Source: JABAAE01 sp036336715
GTDB taxonomy: Bacteria; Planctomycetota; Planctomycetia; Pirellulales; Pirellulaceae
Reading direction: 5' to 3'
Length of the DNA: 22,224 nucleotides
NCBI GenBank assembly: GCA_036336715.1
Contig: JAYZFP010000049.1
Location: 1-22,224, forward strand
The notes beneath the pieces were generated by a model that was not told the DNA's origin, made no database searches, and saw nothing but the letters and a program-made list of their open reading frames with translations. A program made the translations under genes and the position numbers. Below, piece after piece: positions 15,476-22,224 of the stretch (within the stretch, counting starts at the first letter, position 1; each line of letters opens with the position of its first letter).

Positions 15476-17323
15476 TCATTTTTTTCCGGGATCGGTGAAA
15501 TCGCGTTTCGCATCCTGAGTGCTTCCCTCAGATTTACCAGTCACCCCAAAGGAACCCGAACCAAACTGAAAACCACCGGAGGCAGAACCGGAATGCGTTC
15601 CATTCCCGATCCGGAACGTGCCATTGGATGAACGAATCCCCCGTCGCAGGATTTCTTCCGGCTGAAAATGCTCAAGGATCTCCTGGAGACCCTGCATCTG
15701 ACGGTTAGCCTGCCGTCTGGCATTCTCGAATTCCCGGGAATCTTCGAACCGGACACGTTTGCCACCCATGTCAATCACTCCCCGGAAGGCACCGGCACCG
15801 GGCCCCGACACAAACTCCTTTTCGAATTTCAGGAACTCCTCCCGGATCTGTTTTTTTGCCACATCCAGAGCCGACTTGTCAGATAACGGAATCTCCCGGC
15901 CATTGATCCTCAGACTCCCCCTTCCCCTGGAATCCAGCTGAACAGTCAGGTTCCAGTCGTGGCCCACACCGAGCTCATCGATCCACTTGAAGTCCCCGGC
16001 ACGCAGGTTCCATTTGCCTTCATTTGACTTGCGGGAACCGGTTCCCGCCCGGTTTCCCCGAATCGCCCCAGCTTGGGATACAGGCTCCACCTCCACCTCT
16101 CCCCTGATTACCCGGACACCCGTGGCTCCCGTTGGTTCAACGGAGACGGCAAATTCGGTCCCCAAATCCACAACTCTTGAGGCGGGTGTGCTCACGGTGA
16201 AACCCACGGCCTGCGGGGGAACCCGGGCGGAAATTTTTCCCGACTGCAACCGCAGCTTGCGTGGGGAAAGGAATTCCAGCTCTGCAGGACCCTGCAACGA
16301 AAGAAGAACGCCATTGGCAAGTTCGAAATCGACTTTCCCGTTTTTCAGTTGCAATTTTTCGCGTCCCACAATTTCAGGGGGAGCAGCCGACCACTGGGCA
16401 TTTTCAGATTGAACCAGACGAGCCACGTAACTCCAGGACGATCGATCACCGGCAGGTGCTTTTTCAGTGTCCGGCTGATCCGGGTTGAGATTCTCAGGCA
16501 ATTCATCATCCCGTTGTGCCATTTGGTTTCCCGGATAACTCCTGTTCCCGGAATTCGCGGGGTTTCGGGCAGGAGTCTTTTGCTGTTCCTCAGGTTTGTG
16601 GGCAGCTTCCATCCCGATCCCGTCGTTTTGCGAAGAGACCAGACTGCGCCGCTGATCCGGTTTCCCCGAGCGACCGGGAGACGTCCCTTGCCCGTTTTTC
16701 AAGCCGGTCGGCTTTCCAGTTAACTGCTGCGACGGGGTGTTCTTCCGGTTTTCCACCTGCTGAGGTCGGCGTTCCGGTCTTTGGCCAAGAGCAAAAACGA
16801 TCCCGGCCACCACCAACAATGAAACTCCGATCGATACGCCCAAGTGCCATTGTTTTTTTTGCCGCGACCTCTTTTCAAACTGCCTGCGGGTGGGTACACG
16901 CGGAGGCTGATCCGTTTTTTCACGTATCCGGATTTCCTTCCCTCCGTAATCAGCCCTTCCCTCAGAGAATTCGTCGAGTAAAGTTGGCCATCCCCGTTCT
17001 TCCGCAGCGGACTGGACCGGAATGGCCGGAGGTTTCAAGTCGCCGTACGTGCCGGGTTTCCCGTATGAATCCAATTCCACACTATCCAGCACCCGATTCA
17101 CAAAGGCTGACTCGCTCTCCTGAATGTGGGTCATGATTCGCAGCATGCCGTCGACCTGGGAATCCTCGGCAATCTGCCGTTCCATTCCCTGTTGCTTTAC
17201 CTGGTCCAGCAGTTCGCTTTGCGACAGGCCAGGTGCCTGCAGATCGTTTCCTGTCAGGTCGCAATCGGACCTTTCTTCGAGGCGGGCCTGAACGGCATTC
17301 AAGATTTGGCTTTTTTGATCCAT
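15476..17323 (-). CDS. Membrane FecR-domain protein, putative anti-sigma/sensor
   Basis: A 615-residue single-pass membrane protein. Residues 1-157 are hydrophilic and presumably cytoplasmic. One transmembrane helix covers about 160-180, with basic RRQFEKRSRQKK just before it. A long Pro/Gln/Asn-rich linker (181-295) leads to a FecR-like domain (about 325-412) with VDFELANGVLLSLQGPAEL and FTVSTPASRVVDLGTEFAVSV. After that come a helical segment rich in charge (about 488-560) and a Gly/Ser-rich tail. FecR proteins relay outer-surface signals to ECF sigma factors, and genes of this layout commonly follow planctomycete ECF sigma genes. Here the start is 13 nt after the sigma stop. The role in sigma control is inferred from that pairing; which end contacts the sigma factor is not shown by sequence. 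Confidence 0.88.
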   Translation of the reverse strand: MDQKSQILNAVQARLEERSDCDLTGNDLQAPGLSQSELLDQVKQQGMERQIAEDSQVDGMLRIMTHIQESESAFVNRVLDSVELDSYGKPGTYGDLKPPAIPVQSAAEERGWPTLLDEFSEGRADYGGKEIRIREKTDQPPRVPTRRQFEKRSRQKKQWHLGVSIGVSLLVVAGIVFALGQRPERRPQQVENRKNTPSQQLTGKPTGLKNGQGTSPGRSGKPDQRRSLVSSQNDGIGMEAAHKPEEQQKTPARNPANSGNRSYPGNQMAQRDDELPENLNPDQPDTEKAPAGDRSSWSYVARLVQSENAQWSAAPPEIVGREKLQLKNGKVDFELANGVLLSLQGPAELEFLSPRKLRLQSGKISARVPPQAVGFTVSTPASRVVDLGTEFAVSVEPTGATGVRVIRGEVEVEPVSQAGAIRGNRAGTGSRKSNEGKWNLRAGDFKWIDELGVGHDWNLTVQLDSRGRGSLRINGREIPLSDKSALDVAKKQIREEFLKFEKEFVSGPGAGAFRGVIDMGGKRVRFEDSREFENARRQANRQMQGLQEILEHFQPEEILRRGIRSSNGTFRIGNGTHSGSASGGFQFGSGSFGVTGKSEGSTQDAKRDFTDPGKK

Positions 17324-17336
17324 GTCTTACTGGCCG

Positions 17337-17929
17337 TCAACAACCGGGTTCCGTCAAATTTTGTTTCCGATTCAAACATTTCAGCAGGGCGCGTCGGATC
17401 CTCACAAGCATCATGCGAATGGCCCCCCCACCCTTGTTCAGGCCCAGGCCAACTTCATCCGCCGTTTTTCTCTGAAAATAGTATTCGTCAAACACCTGGC
17501 GACCGGTGGGGGCCAACTGGGAAAGACAATCATTCAGAAAATCGAGGAACCGCTGGTGGTCCTCACTCGTTTCCTCGGCCAGGACAGATGATTTCCATTC
17601 CAGCACAGCCGCCTCAAATGATTTCTTTTCCCGTTCTTTTCGCCTTCGTTCCGTTCTGAGAAAATGCAATCCCTTGTTCCTGGCAATCCCGTGCAGCCAG
17701 GTCGAAAGGTCGATTCCTGCTTGAAGTCGCCCAGCTTGCGGAAGGCCGTCAGAAAAACCTCCTGCGCCAGGTCATCCACCACGTCGCCGTCCCTGCTGAA
17801 GCGGGCGAGAAAGTGTCGTATGGTTGCCTGGTGCAGGCGTACCAGCTCCGCAAAAGCGGTCGAAGAACCTGCAGCGGCGTCGACAACAAGAGAGTTGGTC
17901 TCTTCGGCAATTTCCATATTCACGATCAT
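17337..17929 (-). pseudogene. ECF RNA polymerase sigma factor, frameshifted as sequenced
   Basis: An extracytoplasmic-function sigma factor of the Rhodopirellula/Verrucomicrobium type, split over two frames. The first frame gives region 2 (AFAELVRLHQATIRHFLARF, DDLAQEVFLTAFRKL, FKQESTF). The second gives TWLHGIARNKGLHFLRTERRR and region 4 (LAPTGRQVFDEYYF, GGGAIRMMLVRIRRALLKCL). The junction reads TTTCGACCTGG where TTTCGAACCTGG would restore FRTWLHGIARN, so one A is missing near plus-strand 17702. Repaired, the protein would have 197 residues, the normal family length. As given, the first frame ends at 17534 with a wrong C-terminus and lacks region 4. No slippery heptamer is visible. Causes are a real mutation, an assembly error, or less likely recoding. 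An ATG at 17917 is an alternative start. The FecR gene follows directly. Confidence 0.88.
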
Positions 17930-17934
17930 CTCTT

Positions 17935-17972
17935 AATATGTTGCCAGAAGATTGCAATTGTCACAAACAATT
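17935..17972 (-). promoter_or_regulatory. Candidate sigma-gene promoter with overlapping inverted repeat
   Basis: On the minus strand, GTGACA (17959-17964) and CATATT (17935-17940) are 18 bp apart and fit a -35/-10 pair for the sigma gene. Transcription would start about at the first ATG (17929), giving a leaderless or nearly leaderless message. A perfect inverted repeat AATTGT-CACAA-ACAATT (17956-17972) overlaps the -35 box and could be an operator. It also lies in the 180-bp gap shared with the divergent ABC-F gene. Confidence 0.35.
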
Positions 17973-18109
17973 CGCAAATCGGGAAAACACCTAAACAATT
18001 TAAACAAAAGGACTTGCGACTCTTCCTCCAAAAGAAGCCCAAAAATCTGGAAAAGCGGTTTCCCCTGCTTTTCCATCCGGGTTGCACGGATGAGTTCGCC
18101 AGAACACGT

Positions 18110-19906
18110 ATGCCCCTGGTCTCCCTTGATGACATCTCGATACGCTTTCGCGGTCCCGCCTTATTGGAAGATGTGAGCTGCGCAATCGAAAAAGGCCAGA
18201 AAATTGGCCTTCTCGGTCGAAATGGCGCTGGAAAATCGACCCTGATGAAGCTGATTTCCGGGCAGCTTGATCCCGATCATGGCCAAATTCTTTTTGAAAC
18301 TGGCACCACGGTCTCCCAACTCCCCCAGGAAGTACCGCGGGACACGCGTGGCACGATCGCGGAGATTGTCAGTTCGGGACTGGCGGATCGACAGGAAGAT
18401 CCACAATGGACGGTTCAGAACCGCGTGGACAAGATTCTTTCGCGGATGGAACTGCAATCCGAAGATCGGTTTGAAGCTTTGTCATCTGGAATGAAACGTC
18501 GTGTCCTGCTGGCCCAATGCCTGGTTTCCGAGCCAAGCCTGTTGTTACTCGACGAACCGACCAACCATCTCGATATCGGTGCCATCCGATGGCTGGAGGA
18601 TTTCCTTGTCAAATGGAAGGGAACGCTGCTTTTCGTCACGCACGACCGGGCGTTTTTGCAAAAGTTGGCCAACCGTATTCTGGAGATTGACCGGGGAAAG
18701 ATCTTTGACTGGTCCTGCAGCTATGACAAATTCCTGGAACGAAAAAACGCGGCATTGGAGGCGGAAGAGAAACAGAACGCCCTGTTTGACAAGAAGCTGG
18801 CCCAGGAAGAAGTCTGGATCCGAAAGGGAATCAAGGCTCGCAGAAAACGAAACCAGGGCAGGGTTCGAGCCTTGAAAGATCTGAGAGTGCAAAGAAGCCA
18901 GCGAAGAGACAAGATGGGTACCGCCCGCATTCAGATCCAGACGGGGCAGCGGAGCGGAAACCTGATTGCCGAGGTCGAAGAAATCACTTTCAGCTACGGA
19001 GCCCAGCCGATCGTACAGCGGTTTTCAACGGAAATCCTGCGGGGGGACAAAGTCGGACTGATTGGGCCCAATGGAGCCGGCAAAACGACGCTTCTCAACC
19101 TGTTGCTGGGAAAACTGAAACCCGAGTCCGGCAAGGTTCGCCTGGGAACCCATCTTGAAATCGCCTACTTCGACCAGTTGCGGGGAACACTCGATGAACA
19201 GGAAACGGTCCAACACAACGTCGCTGATGGATACGAAACAATTCAGTTGAACGGAAAATCGAAGCATGTCCTTGGCTACCTGCAGGATTTTCTTTTTCCT
19301 CCCGAGAGAGCGAGGACCCAGGTCAAATACCTGTCAGGGGGGGAACGAAACCGGCTTTTGCTGGCACGCCTGTTTGCCAAAACGGCCAACGTACTGGTTC
19401 TGGATGAGCCAACCAACGACCTGGACGCCGAAACGCTGGAATTGCTCGAGGAAAAACTGGTCGAATACGAGGGTACCGTTTTACTGGTCAGCCACGATCG
19501 CACCTTTCTGAACAATGTGGTCACCAGTTCCATCGTTTTTGAGAACGGCAATGTCAGGGAATATGACGGGGGCTACGATGACTGGATCCGCCAATCAGCT
19601 TCCTCGAAGACGATCGCCGCCGCCCCTTCATCCGCCAAGCCGGCCAAAACGAACCCGGCAGCGACTCCAGAACGGCCTGATCGACAAAAACTCAGCTACC
19701 GCGAGACCCGTGAATTGCAGGAACTGCCTGCGAGGATTGAAAGCCTGGAATCAGAAATCGGCAACTTGCATGAAAAGATGGCTGACGGCGATTACTTCAG
19801 GCAGCCCAAGGAAACCATCGCGTCGGACCAGCGTCGTCTCGATGAACTCAACCAGTCCCTGGTCTCTGCCTTTGAAAGATGGGAAGAACTGGAATCACTT
19901 CAATGA
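18110..19906 (+). CDS. uup: ABC-F family ATPase, Uup type
   Basis: A soluble 598-residue protein with two ABC ATPase domains and no membrane segments, typical of ABC-F proteins that act on ribosomes; Uup has also been tied to branched DNA intermediates. Domain 1 has Walker A GRNGAGKS (36-43), a degenerate signature LSSGM (124-128), Walker B LLLLDE (144-149) and His178. Domain 2 has GPNGAGKT (319-326), LSGGE (408-412), VLVLDE (428-433) and His462. A charged linker (about 206-280) separates them. A C-terminal extension after an Ala/Pro-rich spacer (about 528-598) is a predicted coiled coil, the feature that favours Uup over EttA or YbiT. The open frame extends 99 codons upstream into the sigma gene; the start at 18110 is chosen because the ABC fold begins there. 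Confidence 0.92.
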   Translation: MPLVSLDDISIRFRGPALLEDVSCAIEKGQKIGLLGRNGAGKSTLMKLISGQLDPDHGQILFETGTTVSQLPQEVPRDTRGTIAEIVSSGLADRQEDPQWTVQNRVDKILSRMELQSEDRFEALSSGMKRRVLLAQCLVSEPSLLLLDEPTNHLDIGAIRWLEDFLVKWKGTLLFVTHDRAFLQKLANRILEIDRGKIFDWSCSYDKFLERKNAALEAEEKQNALFDKKLAQEEVWIRKGIKARRKRNQGRVRALKDLRVQRSQRRDKMGTARIQIQTGQRSGNLIAEVEEITFSYGAQPIVQRFSTEILRGDKVGLIGPNGAGKTTLLNLLLGKLKPESGKVRLGTHLEIAYFDQLRGTLDEQETVQHNVADGYETIQLNGKSKHVLGYLQDFLFPPERARTQVKYLSGGERNRLLLARLFAKTANVLVLDEPTNDLDAETLELLEEKLVEYEGTVLLVSHDRTFLNNVVTSSIVFENGNVREYDGGYDDWIRQSASSKTIAAAPSSAKPAKTNPAATPERPDRQKLSYRETRELQELPARIESLESEIGNLHEKMADGDYFRQPKETIASDQRRLDELNQSLVSAFERWEELESLQ

Positions 19907-20010
19907 GCCATCCAGGACAGCGGGACAGGACTTGAAAATCGCAGAGATTGGAATGCCGGAATCAGGATCATGACTCCACCCGAGGGTTTCCCTTGTTGCA
20001 CGGGGTGATT

Positions 20011-20658
20011 TCAGCATTCCGATTTCGACACCGGCGGCTGACGCTTGCCATCGGGAGTGACTTCGTCCGGGAGCGGATAATCGATCGGGGTCACCCTGAG
20101 CAGTTCAAATTCCTGCCTGCTCATGGGGACATAATGATGGCCGACATCGATCTGGTCCCCTTCCCAGACCCGATTCCCGTCCTCGTCCAGACGAGCATTC
20201 ATCGTTGCCTTGCGACCACTTCGGCAAATGGTCTTCACCTCCACCATTTCTTCCGCCCAGGCCAGCAGGTAGGTACTCCCTTCAAAAGGTTCCCCCTGGA
20301 AATCGGTGCGGATTCCGTAGCACAGAACCGGAACATCGAGTCGATCGCAGACCAACGTCAATTGCAAAACCTGTTTCCGGGTCAGGAACTGGGCTTCGTC
20401 GATCAGCAGGCAGTGGATCAAATCATTTTGCAATTCGTTCCGGACCTCGACAAAAAAATCAAAATCCTCACCAAATTCGATGGCGTCCGCCGAGAGTCCA
20501 ATCCGGGACGTCACCTTACCCGGGGGACTCCGATCGTCGATTCGGGGCTTGTAGATCACAGGCTTCATCCCCTGTTCGCGGTAATTATAGGCAGACTGCA
20601 GAAGGGTCGTGCTTTTTCCGGCATTCATGGCCGAATAGTAGTAATAGAGCTTTGCCAT
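20011..20658 (-). CDS. tdk: Type II thymidine kinase with altered zinc site
   Basis: Phosphorylates thymidine (and deoxyuridine) with ATP in pyrimidine salvage; the family is normally tetrameric. The 215-residue product (E. coli 205) shows the P-loop YSAMNAGKST (8-17), DDR (41-43), the catalytic Glu88 in LLIDEAQFLTR, CYGIRTDFQGEPFEGS (113-128) and LLAWAEEMVEVKTIC. Relative to E. coli, the lasso zinc ligands are changed. The CxC pair is Cys145-Arg-Ser147, and the later Cys-x-x-His is Ser180-Arg-Gln-Glu183. Thus only one of four ligands remains, although the surrounding GRKATMNARLDEDG and YVP segments are well kept. The gene otherwise looks intact. It is divergent from the WYL regulator (189 bp) and converges on uup. 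Confidence 0.95.
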   Translation of the reverse strand: MAKLYYYYSAMNAGKSTTLLQSAYNYREQGMKPVIYKPRIDDRSPPGKVTSRIGLSADAIEFGEDFDFFVEVRNELQNDLIHCLLIDEAQFLTRKQVLQLTLVCDRLDVPVLCYGIRTDFQGEPFEGSTYLLAWAEEMVEVKTICRSGRKATMNARLDEDGNRVWEGDQIDVGHHYVPMSRQEFELLRVTPIDYPLPDEVTPDGKRQPPVSKSEC

Positions 20659-20835
20659 CGATTATCCGTTGACCGAAGGTGTCTTCCCAAACGGGATGCT
20701 GGTATTCGAAAGGTCCCGAACCGGTCACAATATAACTGTTTTTGCGGACAACTGAATCGGCGGACCCGGGTTGCCACCCTGGGTGCCATTCAACCAGCAA
20801 GTCCCATCCAGATTGTCAGCCCCAACCATATTGCC

Positions 20836-20841
20836 AGGGAG
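20836..20841 (+). promoter_or_regulatory. Ribosome-binding site deciding the GTG start of the WYL gene
   Basis: AGGGAG lies 6 nt upstream of the GTG at 20848. The first usable in-frame ATG downstream would remove the helix-turn-helix, and the open frame further upstream runs antisense through tdk, so this site fixes the start. Confidence 0.7.
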
Positions 20842-20847
20842 TGCATC

Positions 20848-21870
20848 GTGGCTCGTAATGAACAGCTGATTCGCCAACACAAGATTCTGCAAATCCTTGA
20901 AAGAGTTCGATATGGAAAAACACTTGAAGAAATCCGGGACGACCTGGTAGATGAACTGGGCCTGAAATCCCTCCACACCCGGAGTGTCCGTCGCGACCTG
21001 GAGGCTCTGCAGGCGGCCGGTATCGACGTGGATGTCCATGATTCCGGACGGGGACGTGTCTGGAAACTGGGTCCCCGTGCAAAATCCACCTACCGGATCA
21101 CCGCTTCGGCAACCGAGCTGATCGCTCTCTCACTCGGCAGGGACCTGCTCTACCCACTTGCCGGAACTCCCTTCTGGATCGGGATCGAGTCCTTCTGGAA
21201 CAAGATCCAGGAGGAACTCCCCAGTTCGGTCACCGATCATTACGAAAAATATCGACAGGTGCTGCATGTTCTGGGCACTCCGGCAAAGTCCTATGAAAAG
21301 CACGACGGCATGATCAAGACCTTCAACCGGGCTATCCTGGAACATCGTGTGGTCGAGGCTGCTTATCAACCGGTCGGCAAACCGGTCGCCACTCGGCAAT
21401 TGGAACCACTGGCCATTGTTTTTTACCAGTCCAGCCTCTACATCATTGCGAAGATTCCGGATGCGGAATTTTCAGCGACAGACACCTCCGCTAATGTCCG
21501 TCATTGGAAACTAGATCGGTTCGAAAAGGTAACGGCCCTGGATGAATGGTTCAAACCACCAAAAAATTTCGACCTGGCCACCCACCTATCGCAGAGTGTG
21601 GGTATTTTTTCAGGTCGCAATTCAAAGAACTTCCGAATCCGGGTCAGTGAATATGCAGCCCAATGGGTCATCGAGGACCCCTGGCATCCCAGTCAGAAAG
21701 TCCTTCCGCTGGAGGACGGTAGCATCGAGCTGAAAATCCAGGCCTCCCACGAACTGGAAATCATTCCCCGTGTTCTCTCTCTGGGCGCCGAAGCGGAAAT
21801 CCTTTCCCCGGCCTCTGCCCGTAAAAAAGCGGCTGAGATGATTGCCAGCATGAGTCGTCTTTACGACTAG
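20848..21870 (+). CDS. WYL-domain transcriptional regulator
   Basis: A 340-residue regulator of the HTH-WYL-WCX type. The N-terminal winged helix (about 5-75) includes RQHKILQILERV, then HTRSVRRDLEALQAAGIDV as recognition helix and wing. A linker is followed by the WYL domain (about 155-235) with YQPVGKPVATRQLEPLAIVFYQSSLYIIAK. The name-giving W-Y-L triplet is replaced by L-Y-I in SSLYIIAK. The WCX-type C-terminus (about 258-335) has FRIRVSEYAAQWV and a final LSLGAEAEILSPASARKKAAEMI. WYL proteins often sense nucleic acids or nucleotides and control DNA-damage, defence or metabolic genes; the target here is not evident. The GTG start is supported by AGGGAG 6 nt upstream. It is divergent from tdk, which it might regulate. 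Confidence 0.92.
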   Translation: MARNEQLIRQHKILQILERVRYGKTLEEIRDDLVDELGLKSLHTRSVRRDLEALQAAGIDVDVHDSGRGRVWKLGPRAKSTYRITASATELIALSLGRDLLYPLAGTPFWIGIESFWNKIQEELPSSVTDHYEKYRQVLHVLGTPAKSYEKHDGMIKTFNRAILEHRVVEAAYQPVGKPVATRQLEPLAIVFYQSSLYIIAKIPDAEFSATDTSANVRHWKLDRFEKVTALDEWFKPPKNFDLATHLSQSVGIFSGRNSKNFRIRVSEYAAQWVIEDPWHPSQKVLPLEDGSIELKIQASHELEIIPRVLSLGAEAEILSPASARKKAAEMIASMSRLYD

Positions 21871-22224
21871 GCCTGTTCTGAGCCTGACCAGTTTGCCCGG
21901 AGCCCCTTTTCACACTGCCTCGATCCATTGGAACGCCGGTCACCAACAATCCCGCGGTCCATCGAGGGTTCGAGAAAAAATGGGCAAACTTTAACGCCTC
22001 GAACGTTTCGAATGCCACGATCGATGCAATGTCAATTTTCGCGAAGATCGACAAAATCGGAAAAAAAGAAGCAACTCGTATTCAACTCGGACCGAAGAAT
22101 ACTATCGGGTAATCAACTGCAACAGTTGCGCGGGGGGAATGGCTTTTGGCCATACACCCTCCAAACACCGCGGACTGATTGACCCATTACTGTTGTCAAC
22201 TATTCGTGGAAATGACTTGCAAGA
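21871..22224. other. Non-coding right end of the window
   Basis: This 354-bp stretch holds no credible gene; the two open frames in it resemble nothing and lack ribosome-binding sites. It includes a short hairpin CAACTG-CAA-CAGTTG (22114-22128) and becomes AT-richer towards the edge, which may be the promoter region of a gene beyond the window. Confidence 0.5.

Noticed and set aside
17690..17715. Programmed frameshifting in the sigma gene
   Set aside because: No slippery heptamer or obvious stimulatory stem; a deletion or sequence error is simpler.
17813..18109. 99-codon upstream extension of the ABC-F gene
   Set aside because: It overlaps the sigma gene antisense and precedes the normal start of the ABC fold.
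19948..20847. 300-codon upstream extension of the WYL gene
   Set aside because: It lies antisense to tdk; a GTG with a good ribosome-binding site gives the normal WYL-protein length.

Overview
The window most likely comes from a planctomycete chromosome (phylum Planctomycetota). The evidence is an ECF sigma factor of the Rhodopirellula/Verrucomicrobium type next to a FecR-domain membrane protein, a subtilase with a DDDGNG acidic loop, a Tat-exported protein of unknown function, a short lipoprotein, a WYL regulator, and the near absence of Shine-Dalgarno sites. The sequence looks moderately GC-rich. There are no rRNA, tRNA, CRISPR, phage or insertion-sequence signatures. The species assignment is inference.

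Layout. 1-4.5 kb is a translation and isoprenoid block. On the minus strand cmoA, ispF and cysS lie in tandem. Divergent to cmoA is cmoB on the plus strand, so the pair that makes the 5-carboxymethoxy (cmo5U) tRNA wobble modification shares a 326-bp intergenic region. That region ends in a 9-codon mini-ORF whose stop overlaps the cmoB start. A small TPR protein follows. 5-5.5 kb is non-coding and holds two short tandem-repeat tracts. 5.5-11.4 kb carries a planctomycete-type protein of unknown function, a Tat-signal protein, a DinB-like protein, a lipoprotein and a secreted amidohydrolase, with a third tandem-repeat tract near 9.8 kb. 11.6-13.4 kb is a Cys/Met-metabolism type PLP enzyme with a long N-terminal extension.

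13.5-17.9 kb (minus strand) is the most system-like part: an ECF sigma factor, a large membrane FecR-domain protein and an exported subtilase fused to a PDZ domain, all in one direction. The sigma gene as given is broken by a one-base deletion between its region 2 and region 4 parts. 18.1-22.2 kb holds an ABC-F ATPase of the Uup type, a type II thymidine kinase whose structural zinc ligands are mostly replaced, and a WYL transcription regulator with a GTG start.

Most genes are recognisable housekeeping or lineage-typical genes. The points most worth a second look are the sigma/FecR/protease module with its frameshift, the cmoB leader ORF, the zinc-ligand loss in thymidine kinase, and the altered KMSKS loop in CysRS.
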